DNA of 64,000 bases from Bermanella sp047621325. GTDB lineage: Bacteria; Pseudomonadota; Gammaproteobacteria; Pseudomonadales; Oceanobacteraceae. Positions 8,022-17,266 of this stretch are shown here, piece by piece. The stretch covers positions 1 through 64,000 of the forward strand of contig JBLHLT010000016.1 in assembly GCA_047621325.1 (NCBI GenBank). Reading direction: 5' to 3'. The notes beneath the pieces are model-generated. The model saw nothing but the letters and a program-made list of their open reading frames with translations. It ran no database searches and was not told the DNA's origin. The position numbers were made by a program, and so were the translations under genes. Within the stretch, counting starts at the first letter, position 1, and each line of letters begins with the position of its first letter.

Positions 8022-10406
8022 ATGGTCCGCTCACTAAAAGTAATGGTTATCGTGTTGCTTTTGATGATGAGTATTGTATTAACGTATGTTTATTTCACGC
8101 TTAGGCAGAGCTTACCGCTACTAGAGGGATCGTTACATTTCAATGCATTGAATGAAATAGTGATGATAGAACGAGATAAACAAGGAATACCCACTATTAA
8201 ATCCCAAAAACGCTCAGATACGGCGTTTGCCTTGGGTTTTCTACATGCTCAGGAGCGTTTTTTTCAAATGGATTTACTGCGTAGAAATAGCGCAGGGGAA
8301 TTAAGCGAACTGTTCGGAAAGCAGGCGCTGGCATTTGATAGTAAGATGCGAATTCATCAATTTAGAAAACGTGCACAACTGACGGTGAGTAACTTACCGA
8401 GTAAACATAAAACGTTACTAGACGCTTATACACAAGGCGTAAACGCAGGGATAGACCACTTACCATCAGCGCCTTTTGAATATCATATCTTGAATACTAA
8501 GCCCGCTAAATGGCAGCATGCTGACAGTGCATTGGTCTTGTTTAGCATGTACATCGACTTACAACCACAGTGGAGCGAAAGTGAACGTTCGTTGGCAGTA
8601 ATGAACGATATATTACCGGCAGATTGGTTTGATTTTTTAACAAGCCAGGGCGGTTCTTGGGATGCACCTCTGCAAGGCGGTGCCTTGATTGAAAACAGCA
8701 TTATTCCTAAGCAGCCCCTAGCCTCTTTTTCTAAAAGACCACAAACAGAAAAAAAAGTAAGCCATTATCAGTTTTTTGATCAGGTACATTATGGCTCTAA
8801 TAGCTGGTCCGTATCCGGTGCATTGACGAAACATGGCGGCGCTATGGTCGCGGATGATATGCATTTGAAATTACGAGTGCCGAATATTTGGTATCGCGCA
8901 AGTTGGTATCTAAGTGATGGACGACGTATGACGGGGGCAAGCTTGCCCGGTACACCAGCTATGGTGGTGGGTAGTAATGAGCATATAGCATGGGGATTTA
9001 CCAATAGTCAGGGGGATTTTCATGATGTCATTGTGTTGAAAATTAATGACGAAAAAACGCATTACTTAACGGAATCAGGTTTTAAAGCGTTCACGGTTGA
9101 AACAGAAAATATTTTGGTAAAAGGTCAAAACCCTAAAACTGTTGCCGTGAAATTAACGCAATGGGGGCCGGTAATAGGGAAAAACCAAAAAGGAGAGTTA
9201 CTGGCTATGCGTTGGGTCGCTCACGATATTGACGGCGTGAATTTTCGATTACTGGATTTAGAAACCATAGATACCGTCGATGATGCGTTACAAGTTGCAG
9301 CCCTGTCAGGTGTGCCTGGACAGAACTTTAATGTGGTGGATAAAGCAGGTAACCAAGCTTGGACAATTATGGGGCGCATTCCAAAGCGCTTTGGTTTTGA
9401 GACGGGTATGGGAGAGCACTTTAATGGTAGCCAATTTCCTCAAGACTGGAGTCAAGGCGATAAAGGCTGGAATGGGTATTTAGAGCCTGCGTATTATCCG
9501 ACAGTAGTGAACCCTTCAGAAGGTAGAATTTGGACAGCCAATGCACGTGTTGTCAGCGGAGAGCGATTAAAGAAAGTGGGTATCAATAATTACGCATTAG
9601 GCGCAAGACAAAAACAAATTCGTGATGGTCTGTACGCTATGGATTCGTTTGATGAACAAGACTTTTTAAATATTCAGTTAGACGATAAAGCCGTGTTTCT
9701 ACAGCGATGGCATATGAAGTTATCCGAGTTGGTTAATGCTAATACGACTGGGAAATATAAAGACGTAACTTACCTGTTAAAAAACTGGGAAGGGAGAGCG
9801 AGTCGTTCAAGCGTTGGTTATCTGCTGGTAAAGCGATTTCGTGAAAATGTTGTGGATCAAACAGCAGGAGAAATTTATCGTTATTTAGACAATAACAGCA
9901 ATGAATTTTGGCCATCCAGTATTGATAATTTTGTAGAGTATCCCGTTTGGCAGCTCATTAGCGCTAAGCCTGAGCAGCATGTTCCTTATGGATTCCATTC
10001 ATGGGACCAGTTTTTACTGGCCATGTTGGATAAAACAACCGCTGCACTGTTAAAAAATGGTGGCAAGTTAGCCGATCAAACTTGGGGCAAAGCAAATACA
10101 TTAGCCATTCAACATCCGTTAAGTAGAGCGATGCCAGTGTTGAGCTGGTTGCTGGATATGCCCGCAGTACCAATGAATGGGGATACTTATATGCCTAGAG
10201 TGCAAAAGTCTAATTCAGGTGCGTCACAACGTTTTACTGTGGCACCGAGTCATGAAGAGGATGGTTATTTTCATATGGCAACAGGGCAAAGTAGTCATCC
10301 GCTATCCGCATATTTTGATGAAGGTCATCAAGACTGGGTTGAAGGTAAACCGTCGTCGTTTTTGCCCGGTGATAGGCAATGGACACTAACGTTACAACCT
10401 AATTGA
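8022..10406 (+). CDS. Penicillin acylase family (Ntn) amidohydrolase
   Basis: Member of the penicillin G acylase / acyl-homoserine-lactone acylase family, which cleaves amide bonds linking acyl chains to amines. N-terminal hydrophobic segment (residues about 6-26) should export it or anchor it in the inner membrane. The precursor has the alpha-chain motif LGFLHAQERFFQMDLLRR (71-88) and the self-cleavage site HYGSNSWSV, giving a new N-terminal nucleophile Ser259 for the beta chain. Asn and Arg residues needed for the oxyanion hole are expected in the beta chain (for example GVPGQNFNVVD). The 794-residue length is normal. The substrate cannot be told from sequence. A GGAG site precedes the ATG. 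It stands alone, convergent with purC. Confidence 0.88.
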   Translation: MVRSLKVMVIVLLLMMSIVLTYVYFTLRQSLPLLEGSLHFNALNEIVMIERDKQGIPTIKSQKRSDTAFALGFLHAQERFFQMDLLRRNSAGELSELFGKQALAFDSKMRIHQFRKRAQLTVSNLPSKHKTLLDAYTQGVNAGIDHLPSAPFEYHILNTKPAKWQHADSALVLFSMYIDLQPQWSESERSLAVMNDILPADWFDFLTSQGGSWDAPLQGGALIENSIIPKQPLASFSKRPQTEKKVSHYQFFDQVHYGSNSWSVSGALTKHGGAMVADDMHLKLRVPNIWYRASWYLSDGRRMTGASLPGTPAMVVGSNEHIAWGFTNSQGDFHDVIVLKINDEKTHYLTESGFKAFTVETENILVKGQNPKTVAVKLTQWGPVIGKNQKGELLAMRWVAHDIDGVNFRLLDLETIDTVDDALQVAALSGVPGQNFNVVDKAGNQAWTIMGRIPKRFGFETGMGEHFNGSQFPQDWSQGDKGWNGYLEPAYYPTVVNPSEGRIWTANARVVSGERLKKVGINNYALGARQKQIRDGLYAMDSFDEQDFLNIQLDDKAVFLQRWHMKLSELVNANTTGKYKDVTYLLKNWEGRASRSSVGYLLVKRFRENVVDQTAGEIYRYLDNNSNEFWPSSIDNFVEYPVWQLISAKPEQHVPYGFHSWDQFLLAMLDKTTAALLKNGGKLADQTWGKANTLAIQHPLSRAMPVLSWLLDMPAVPMNGDTYMPRVQKSNSGASQRFTVAPSHEEDGYFHMATGQSSHPLSAYFDEGHQDWVEGKPSSFLPGDRQWTLTLQPN

Positions 10407-10423
10407 TATAAAATATTCAGGCA

Positions 10424-10461
10424 TAAAAAAAGGCCTGACGATTGTGATAACGTCAGACCTT
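10424..10461 (-). terminator. Rho-independent terminator of purC
   Basis: Arms AAGGCCTGACG (10430-10440) and CGTCAGACCTT (10451-10461) pair with one mismatch that is a G-U pair on the minus strand. On that strand the stem is followed by TTTTTTAT, so it serves purC chiefly and may also stop the convergent acylase gene. Confidence 0.8.
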
Positions 10462-10485
10462 CGTGTTATTTTTTAATACTAGTGA

Positions 10486-11589
10486 CTAATCAATTAAACC
10501 ATACTTATCACGCAGCACATCAATGATTTCTTGTTTAGGGTTTTGCGATAAATGTAATGGGCGACCAATGATTTTTTCAGCAATAGCAATGTAGGTTTGG
10601 CTAACTTGCTTAAATACATCGGCAGGTAGAGCGTTGTCACGAGCCAATGCTTCGCGCTCAGTCATGCGGTCTTTATTTAATAAAATGTCAGGATCAGGGA
10701 AATGGTTGAGCAATAATTGGCGGAAGCCTTCCTTACTGTTCTCCACAACCTTACCTTCACGGTATTGCGCGCCGTCCCAAATACGTGAGCTATCAGGGGT
10801 GCCCACTTCATCCATATAAATTAACTTTTCTGCGCCACTCGCATCAGTGACATAGCCAAATTCAAATTTCGTATCAACAAATATTTGATCAATAGCACTA
10901 AGGGCTTTACTGATTACGTTAAAGCCTTCGCTGAGTAATTTTTCATATAAGTCGATGTCTTGCTCGCTCTTTAAGTGAAAGGCGGCGAAGTTATCGCGGA
11001 TATCTTGTCGACTGACGTTTACATCGTCTTGCTCTGGTACGCCAGGAATGCCCGTTAAAATCCCTTTGGTGCTTGGTGTCATGAGTAATTCAGGTAGTTT
11101 TTGATCTTTACCCAAGCCGTCAGGTAGTTGAATACCACAAAATTCACGTTCACCTTTACTGTATGCGCGCCACATGGAGCCTGTAATGTACGAGCGGCAA
11201 ATCGCTTCGATCATCACCGGACGTGCTTTTTGAACAATCCATACAAACGGATGTGGGATATCTAAAATATGGCTATCGGCTAAGCCGTTATCTTTGAATA
11301 ATTTGAACCAATGATTAGATATGGCATTAAGGGCTGCACCTTTACCGGGGATGCCTTGTAAACCGCCTTCACCGTGCCAAATGCAGTCAAATGCGCTGAT
11401 ACGATCACTAATAACCATAATAGCAAGTGGGGCATCAGGTGCGACGTTATAGCCTTTTTCTGCGATAAGACGTTTGCTGTCGGCCTCTGTTAACCAGTAA
11501 ACACTGCGTACTTTGCCGCTGTGCACCGGCTTGTCGGTACGAATAGGAAGGTCGTTATTCACCGCTAATACGTTTTGAGCCTGTGCCAT
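10486..11589 (-). CDS. purC: Phosphoribosylaminoimidazole-succinocarboxamide (SAICAR) synthase
   Basis: Purine biosynthesis step joining aspartate to CAIR with ATP. The protein is the long form (367 residues) seen in Vibrio and Shewanella relatives rather than the roughly 240-residue form of E. coli. Signatures include SGKVRSVYWL near the N-terminus (ATP loop), ISDRISAFD, EAICRSYITGSMWRAY and VDTKFEFGY, and YMDEVGTPDSSRIW. A GTG at 11598 is in frame, but GAGTGG lies five bases before the ATG at 11589, so that start is preferred. It forms a single-gene unit with its own terminator. Confidence 0.94.
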   Translation of the reverse strand: MAQAQNVLAVNNDLPIRTDKPVHSGKVRSVYWLTEADSKRLIAEKGYNVAPDAPLAIMVISDRISAFDCIWHGEGGLQGIPGKGAALNAISNHWFKLFKDNGLADSHILDIPHPFVWIVQKARPVMIEAICRSYITGSMWRAYSKGEREFCGIQLPDGLGKDQKLPELLMTPSTKGILTGIPGVPEQDDVNVSRQDIRDNFAAFHLKSEQDIDLYEKLLSEGFNVISKALSAIDQIFVDTKFEFGYVTDASGAEKLIYMDEVGTPDSSRIWDGAQYREGKVVENSKEGFRQLLLNHFPDPDILLNKDRMTEREALARDNALPADVFKQVSQTYIAIAEKIIGRPLHLSQNPKQEIIDVLRDKYGLID

Positions 11590-11649
11590 GGTGTCCACTC
11601 ATAGAAAGTAAGGGCGGATTTTAGCAAAGGGGACAAGGGTTGGGTAATG

Positions 11650-11697
11650 ATAAAAATTAAACGCCCCTTGATCTTGGCTCATACTAGGGGCGTTTAA
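11650..11697 (-). terminator. Rho-independent terminator of the glutathione transferase gene
   Basis: Twelve-base perfect arms TTAAACGCCCCT (11657-11668) and AGGGGCGTTTAA (11686-11697) with a 17-base loop. On the minus strand the stem runs into TTAATTTTTATC, so it serves the upstream minus-strand gene. Confidence 0.8.
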
Positions 11698-11709
11698 GTG
11701 TTCGATAGA

Positions 11710-12381
11710 TTAGGCGTAGTCGTATTCGCCGCCTTTTGCTAGACCTGCTTGATAGGCAGGACGGGCTTGGAAGGCTTGTACGTATTTTTTAATATTAGGG
11801 TAATCATCACCAATTAGGCCACGGGCGGCGGATGCTTCAAGTGGGAAGCTCATTTGAAAGTCAGCCCCAGTTAATTGATCACCACAAAACCAAATGTTGT
11901 TTGTTAGATGGGATTCAATATAGGCCAGCGAATTTTTAATGTTCGGCGATACGAAGTTTTTGAGTACTTTATCGGCCAGCATTCTAGCGATAGGTTTGAT
12001 GAAAAAGGGCATAGGTGCCGATCGCATTTTCATAAATACGAGTCGCATCACCATAGGAGGCATCAATGAGCCCTCACAAAAGTGTAACCAATATAGGTAC
12101 TGCCAGTATTGATCATTGTCCTGAGTCGGCTTAAATTGAGTGCCGTACTTGGTTACTAAGTATTCAATTATGGCGCCGCTTTCGGCTAACGTTATGCCAG
12201 TCTCATCATCAGTGATGACTGGGCTTTTGCCGAGTGGGTGGATATCTTTTAAGCTTTGAGGTGCCAGTATCGTAATAGGATCTCTTTGATAAAACTGAAT
12301 GTCATAATCAAGGCCTAATTCTTCTAATAGCCAGATGATACGCTGTGAGCGAGAGTTATTGAGATGGTGTAGGGTAATCAT
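11710..12381 (-). CDS. Glutathione S-transferase family protein
   Basis: Cytosolic enzyme expected to conjugate glutathione to electrophiles or act in thiol chemistry. The N-terminal thioredoxin-fold domain (about 1-80) carries SRSQRIIWLLEELGL, the glutathione cis-proline HPLGKSPVI and ESGAIIEYL. The C-terminal all-helical domain ends with the hydrophobic core motif GDQLTGADFQMSFPL near residues 165-180, matching the usual N-capping box. At 223 residues the length is typical. The exact GST class and substrate cannot be told. It is monocistronic with its own terminator. Confidence 0.9.
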   Translation of the reverse strand: MITLHHLNNSRSQRIIWLLEELGLDYDIQFYQRDPITILAPQSLKDIHPLGKSPVITDDETGITLAESGAIIEYLVTKYGTQFKPTQDNDQYWQYLYWLHFCEGSLMPPMVMRLVFMKMRSAPMPFFIKPIARMLADKVLKNFVSPNIKNSLAYIESHLTNNIWFCGDQLTGADFQMSFPLEASAARGLIGDDYPNIKKYVQAFQARPAYQAGLAKGGEYDYA

Positions 12382-12539
12382 GAGTGTCTCTTATTTATAG
12401 TTGTTTTAACGATACGCATTAATCAGCAGCTTGGATTGCTTTAAGCGGGTTGTCGAGCCCATTATTGTGCAATAAGATTTTTAACGAGAAAACAGGTATA
12501 TTACCCACTTAAAATGTAAGCCAATTAAGTGTGATGACC

Positions 12540-13109
12540 ATGAGTGTTGAACAAGCTTTACTACAGCGTAGCGATAATAAATGTGAGTTATGTGCCTCTA
12601 CAGAACAGCTCGCCCCTTTTGCGGTTGAACCCTCAGACGGCAGCTTAGATCAAAGTGTACTAGTGTGTGAAACTTGTCGTAGCCAAATTACCGATCAAGG
12701 CAGTATGGACGTAAACCACTGGCGTTGCCTTAACGACAGTATGTGGAGCCAAGAGGCCCCTGTGCAAGTGATGGCGTATCGTCAATTGTTTGCCTTGATC
12801 GCCAAGGGTGAAACTTGGGCGCAAGATAGTTTAGATATGCTGTATCTAGACCCTGAAATCGAAAAGTGGGCGAAGGTGGGTTTACCTGATGAAGACGCTG
12901 AGCCAACGTATGATTTTAACAAGGCCATTCTGCAAGCAGGTGACAGTGTTACCTTGGTTAAAGATTTAGTGGTAAAAGGCGCAAACTTTACGGCTAAACA
13001 GGGGACGCTAGTTAAAAATATATCGTTAACCAGCAACCCTAAGCACATTGAAGGTAAGGTAAATGGTTCACATATTGTAATCATTTCTGAGTACTGTAAA
13101 AAAGCGTAA
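12540..13109 (+). CDS. PhnA-family zinc-ribbon protein
   Basis: Member of the PhnA/YjdM family, named after a phosphonate operon but not shown to act in phosphonate use. Two cysteine pairs (NKCELC, Cys15/18, and LVCETC, Cys43/46) form a zinc ribbon; the C-terminal 70 residues are the conserved PhnA domain, with GDSVTLVKDLVVKGANF and KQGTLVKNISLT, a small beta barrel. In-frame GTG at 12531 and ATG at 12534 also exist; ATG 12540 gives MSVEQALLQRS, which fits relatives, but no strong ribosome site decides between them. No phosphonate genes are nearby. Confidence 0.85.
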   Translation: MSVEQALLQRSDNKCELCASTEQLAPFAVEPSDGSLDQSVLVCETCRSQITDQGSMDVNHWRCLNDSMWSQEAPVQVMAYRQLFALIAKGETWAQDSLDMLYLDPEIEKWAKVGLPDEDAEPTYDFNKAILQAGDSVTLVKDLVVKGANFTAKQGTLVKNISLTSNPKHIEGKVNGSHIVIISEYCKKA

Positions 13110-13130
13110 TGATTGCGTGCTATTAAAAAT

Positions 13131-13164
13131 AAAAAACCTGCTTTTGGGGCAGGTTTTTTCGTTT
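13131..13164. terminator. Bidirectional terminator between the phnA-like and PAS genes
   Basis: AAAAAACCTGC (13131-13141), seven-base loop, GCAGGTTTTTT (13149-13159), then CGTTTTT. It has T runs on both strands and lies between two converging genes. Confidence 0.9.
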
Positions 13165-14034
13165 TTAATTGAGTGTTTTATGTAAGTTAGGCGGCAATTT
13201 CGCTAGTTCCCACAAAAAGCTATCAAGCTTAAAGGTTGCCGTACGCAGCTGTTGATCAATATCGGCAAGCTCATCACAAATTTTACGATAACGTTTTCCG
13301 CGCTTAATAGCATTTAAAGCATCATCTACTTTTTGTTTTTTAGTACCAATGTACTCTCGTACTCGCTTACCGTCTTTTTTAGGGAAAATTAAATATAAAT
13401 ATTTTTCTTGATGCCAATAAGGCGTGGCTTCGATTAGGTGGGTGGATTCTAAGCTGGCTTTTTCTTCAAGTAATAAAGACTTGGTTTGCTTTAACTGGTT
13501 AATGTGGTCGGGTATACGACCAACTTTATGATCAAGGGTGTCGGATGTGTTTTTTTCAAGGAGTTTTTGGCGTTCACTTGTATCGGTAATCGTTAAAATT
13601 GCACCACGATAGCTACCATCTGAGCTTGGAATTTTAGTCATCGAGATACGGGCCCAAAAGTTCTCACCGTTCTCTTTATTAATTGGAATCGAAACAAAAT
13701 CAACCTGTTGTACTTTTAGGTTGTTCAGCGCTTTATTCAGTAAACAATGGTCTTCGCTAGAAACTAAACTATGTATAGGCTTAAAAAAGAGTGCATCGTC
13801 TTTTGTGCCAAGTTTCTTAACTAGAAAGGGGTTCATGTAGCTGATCTGATTTTGATTGTTCAAAACTAATAGTCCTTCAGGAGAAAGCTCAACTAAGTTT
13901 TGATAACAGCGGGTTTGCAGTGAGTCACAACTGGTGATGTGAATTGGGGTCTCTTTTTTGTCAGAAAATGAAACAGATACGTCCATATCATCATCGTATT
14001 GCTCTAAAATTGAAATCAGTTCACGAGCCTTCAT
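13165..14034 (-). CDS. PAS-domain protein with an unusual C-terminal region
   Basis: Cytosolic protein of 289 residues with no kinase, GGDEF, HTH or chemoreceptor output domain. A short N-terminal piece (MKARELISILEQYDDD) precedes a PAS/PAC sensor fold at about residues 45-160 (NLVELSPEGLLVLNNQNQ, then GAILTITDTSER). A helical linker follows, then a region near 205-250 with YWHQEKYLYLIF, VREYIGTKKQKVDDAL and RYRKI, which looks like the small Y-I-G-containing domains found in some DNA-associated proteins; I do not recognise it with certainty. An upstream in-frame TTG exists, but AGGAAGGG eight bases before ATG 14034 fixes the start. The signal sensed is unknown. Confidence 0.75.
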   Translation of the reverse strand: MKARELISILEQYDDDMDVSVSFSDKKETPIHITSCDSLQTRCYQNLVELSPEGLLVLNNQNQISYMNPFLVKKLGTKDDALFFKPIHSLVSSEDHCLLNKALNNLKVQQVDFVSIPINKENGENFWARISMTKIPSSDGSYRGAILTITDTSERQKLLEKNTSDTLDHKVGRIPDHINQLKQTKSLLLEEKASLESTHLIEATPYWHQEKYLYLIFPKKDGKRVREYIGTKKQKVDDALNAIKRGKRYRKICDELADIDQQLRTATFKLDSFLWELAKLPPNLHKTLN

Positions 14035-14276
14035 GTGTCCCTTCCTCAATAGATTATTTGTCAATAAAAATAAACGTTCTCAAAACAATCTATCTAGTAA
14101 TAAAGTATTACCAGCCTAAGATGATGGGCTTAGCATAGCGCCATCATTTACTAATTAATAGGCCGGAAATCACATTTTAGCTATAAACCCATGACGCCAG
14201 TAAAAACGAAGTAGTTGTTGTGTCATTAAAATTCTACGTAAAGTCACGCCACTTCAATTTTTAACAGGTGTGTATT

Positions 14277-16031
14277 ATGGGTAATTCAGCAGTACAACTT
14301 AATAAGGACGCATTTTATGAAGAGTTTACCCTAAGAAATGCTGGGTTTATAAATGGAGCCGACCAGCGATTGTTGCGTGAATCGGTAATTTTGATCGCTG
14401 GTTGTGGCTCAACCGGTGGTAGTGTTATTGAGTTGTTGGTACGTAGTGGTGCAGAGAACCTGATATTAGTGGATAACGGTCGATATGATTTAAATAATGC
14501 TAACCGACAAAATATGGTGTTAAACGATGTTGACCGTCTTAAACCCATTGTATTTCAGGAGCGTTGCAGTGCAATAAACCCATTTGCACGTTTAGAAATT
14601 TGTAATATAGGTATCACACCAGACAATGTGAATGATTTTGTAGGTCGCGCCGACATCATAATAGACGCTGTTGATGTAACAGGGCGCTCTGGTTTAGAAA
14701 TGAAGTTTTTATTACATGAAATTGCCCACGAAAAACGCAAAGCTGTCATTTGTGGGTATGACATGGCTGCAACACAGTACATCTCTATTTTTGATTACCG
14801 TGACTTAGAACTAGCCCTTTTGAATAATCAAATTACCACAGAAATGGTCGCCACCATGGACCCATTAAAAGTATGTACTTTTTTAGTACCTATTAGCGAA
14901 ATTCCTGAGGCCATGTTCGAGGAATTAGAGCGCCATGCACAAGGTAAAGATTACACATCGCAACTGGGAATAACCGCTAACTTATTTGGTACGATAACGG
15001 CCGCGTTAGTCATTGATATGCTGGCTGGCCGAACCGTTAAAAATGAATACACCATTGATGTGTGGAAAGTGATTCGAGGCGAGTATGAAAATGCGACTAA
15101 GTTAGAACAATATAGAAAGGATATTGAACAGTGGCAGAAAGCGCCATGCGACATAGAAGATACCGAATACCTTAAGCGTTCTTTACGACACTATACAACG
15201 CCTCTTCTGCCAGAATTGCTGCCTGAAAATAGTCAATACCCTCATCACATTATTAGTACAAGTGCCAATTTAGTGAGTATGGCCATTCGTCAATCTGATT
15301 TAGACGATCACCATGCTAAGCAGTTTTTACGCTATGCATTTGTTCATTATGCCAATGTTGGTTTTATTAATGAAAAAGTTGCAGCAAAGTCCTTGTTGCA
15401 TCATGAACCTATCTCATCTCTTCATAAAGATGACATTCATATTGTTATTTTAGATAAAACCTTGGGAAAGTTAATGGCTTACTCAACATTAAAGGCAATG
15501 CCTAATTCAGATCTGCCTTTTTCAAATCAATCCAGAAAACTATATTCAGTAGAGAATGCATTCGGACGTAAAGCGTTTGGCAATATAGAAGCGTTAAAGG
15601 GATATAAGGTGTCTGAGGTTCGAGAAATTGGCCGAGTAGTGAAGTCGCAATTAGAAGACAAAGTGATGTCCTCGCGTGTTGGTTTGTTATTGGTTCAATC
15701 CTATTATGAGTTAATTACACATCAAGATAGTGGTATTAAAGCAATGATTGGTGATGGTGAAAGTAATGTCACGTTAGCTAATTTAAATATGTTTGGTTTT
15801 AATCCGTTGTTAATTCCTAACGCATCCGTAACGATTGGATGTAACCATATATTTTCAAGCCGATATCAGGGGCGAGATGTTGTTCCATTTTGGTTTGAAA
15901 ATATCAATATTAATCAAAATAAAGTTGCCCGTGCAAACATGATTTTAGCACTGTCTGACAGCGAGTTTTATAACGCATATAAAGACTTCAAATTTAGTGA
16001 ACTCACTTTAAATCAACCAGAGCATGCTTAA
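14277..16031 (+). CDS. ThiF/E1-like adenylyltransferase fused to an acyltransferase-like (LuxI/FeeM-type GNAT) domain
   Basis: First gene of a six-gene operon, 584 residues. Residues about 10-265 form an E1/ThiF/MoeB fold: nucleotide loop IAGCGSTGGSVIEL (about 40-53), VDNGRYDLNNANRQN with the Asn-Arg-Gln that contacts ATP, and DIIIDAVDVTG. No zinc-binding Cys pairs are seen. Residues about 305-584 resemble the GNAT fold of acyl-homoserine-lactone and N-acyl-amino-acid synthases: RYAFVHYANVGFI, DDIHIVIL, then VREIGRVVKS (Glu-x-Gly-Arg as in LuxI/FeeM), and NMFGFNPLLIP. E1 enzymes adenylate carboxylates; FeeM-type enzymes move acyl chains to amines. GTG 14268 is in frame, but AGG eight bases before ATG 14277 favours the latter. 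The second-domain assignment is a fold guess; the first is firm. Confidence 0.75.
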   Translation: MGNSAVQLNKDAFYEEFTLRNAGFINGADQRLLRESVILIAGCGSTGGSVIELLVRSGAENLILVDNGRYDLNNANRQNMVLNDVDRLKPIVFQERCSAINPFARLEICNIGITPDNVNDFVGRADIIIDAVDVTGRSGLEMKFLLHEIAHEKRKAVICGYDMAATQYISIFDYRDLELALLNNQITTEMVATMDPLKVCTFLVPISEIPEAMFEELERHAQGKDYTSQLGITANLFGTITAALVIDMLAGRTVKNEYTIDVWKVIRGEYENATKLEQYRKDIEQWQKAPCDIEDTEYLKRSLRHYTTPLLPELLPENSQYPHHIISTSANLVSMAIRQSDLDDHHAKQFLRYAFVHYANVGFINEKVAAKSLLHHEPISSLHKDDIHIVILDKTLGKLMAYSTLKAMPNSDLPFSNQSRKLYSVENAFGRKAFGNIEALKGYKVSEVREIGRVVKSQLEDKVMSSRVGLLLVQSYYELITHQDSGIKAMIGDGESNVTLANLNMFGFNPLLIPNASVTIGCNHIFSSRYQGRDVVPFWFENININQNKVARANMILALSDSEFYNAYKDFKFSELTLNQPEHA

Positions 16032-16042
16032 TGGAGATGCGT

Positions 16043-17266
16043 ATGGAGTGGAATAAGGAACAGTTAGCATTAAAACAACGTTATTTTGTAGTGGGTCGTG
16101 ATTTAGTTCGACCTTCAGCTGCTTATCGTGATGAAAATGTAACGTTTGACAAAAAATTATGGAAACAAGTTGGAGATACCGGGCTGTTAGGTTTGAGTAT
16201 GCCAGAGCAATACGGCGGCTCTGGATTAAGTATTACAGATTTTTCGGCTGCGCTTGAAGGCTTCGCAGAAGGCTGCCAAGACATGGGCGTATTGGTTACA
16301 TTTGTCGCGCAGGTGGCCTTAGTTCAGTCTTCATTGGTTAACTATGGCACGAAGGCTCAGTGCGAAACTTGGTTGCCAAGTTTAATTTCAGGTGAAAAGT
16401 TAGCTTGTTTTGCCATTACCGAGAGAGGTTGTGGGTCAGATGTTCGTGCGATTCAAACGAATGTCAAAAAAACAGACAATGGTTACATTTTAAATGGTAA
16501 AAAATGGAATATCACTAACGCGCCTATTGCGGATATATGTATGACATTTGCCAAAATTAATGGAAAAAAAGACAAGGCAATTTCTTGTTTTATTCTAGAA
16601 ACCAATCAGCCGGGTGTGGATCAATCCGAGCCATTTAATTTGATGGGGAATCGTGGTACGCCTATTGGGGCGATTGACTTTTACGATGTAGAGTTGAAAT
16701 CGAATAACTTAGTGAGCATCGAAGAAAATGGCTTGTCCGTTTTGTATTTCTCATTTTTAATCGAGCGCATTCTTACGGGAGTACTTGTAACTGGTTGTGT
16801 GCGTCCATTGGTGAAAGAGTGCACTCAATATAGCCAAGAGCGTCATGCATTTGGTAGAGCTATTGGTGATAATCAATATGTGCAGCAATATATTGTTGAA
16901 ATAGAAAGTAAACTTGAATTACTAAGCGGTGTGATATTTAAAGCCCTTTATTTTCTCGAGCAGGGGCGTGATTGTTCAAAACTAGCGTCAATCATTAAAA
17001 TGTATTCTTCTGAGATATTCCACGAATCATCACTTAGTGCAATGCGTGTGTTAGGCAACTATGGCTATCGTCGTGAAAATTATTATGAGCGATTATTGCG
17101 TGATGCAATCGGTTTATTGTTTGCTGGTGGAACAACCGAAATACATAAACGAGTGATATGGGATTCTTTACTAAATGATTATAAAAACAACCTTAAAACT
17201 CACCGTAATCTAAAATTATCATGGCAAGACGCAGAGCACCTGCAGACTGCTGCGGAGGCTGTGTAA
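16043..17266 (+). CDS. Acyl-CoA dehydrogenase
   Basis: FAD enzyme expected to put a double bond into an acyl thioester. Conserved blocks are CFAITERGCGSDVRAIQT, GYILNGKKWNITNA (FAD and substrate binding), ERHAFGRAIGDNQYVQQ and FAGGTTEIHKRVI. In this subgroup the usual C-terminal catalytic Glu is replaced by Gly, and Glu241 in the motif FLIERILTG stands where isovaleryl-CoA dehydrogenase has its base. Start: ATG 16031 overlaps the previous stop codon (TAATG), whereas GGAG six bases before ATG 16043 gives the typical MEWNKEQLAL start; the latter is preferred. Genes on both sides touch or overlap it, so it works in the same pathway, perhaps on a carrier-bound chain rather than free CoA. Confidence 0.9.
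   Translation: MEWNKEQLALKQRYFVVGRDLVRPSAAYRDENVTFDKKLWKQVGDTGLLGLSMPEQYGGSGLSITDFSAALEGFAEGCQDMGVLVTFVAQVALVQSSLVNYGTKAQCETWLPSLISGEKLACFAITERGCGSDVRAIQTNVKKTDNGYILNGKKWNITNAPIADICMTFAKINGKKDKAISCFILETNQPGVDQSEPFNLMGNRGTPIGAIDFYDVELKSNNLVSIEENGLSVLYFSFLIERILTGVLVTGCVRPLVKECTQYSQERHAFGRAIGDNQYVQQYIVEIESKLELLSGVIFKALYFLEQGRDCSKLASIIKMYSSEIFHESSLSAMRVLGNYGYRRENYYERLLRDAIGLLFAGGTTEIHKRVIWDSLLNDYKNNLKTHRNLKLSWQDAEHLQTAAEAV

Noticed and set aside
14121..14147. Hairpin ATGATGG/CCATCAT between the PAS gene and the E1-like operon
   Set aside because: Seven pairs with a 13-base loop and no T run; too weak to call a terminator or riboswitch.
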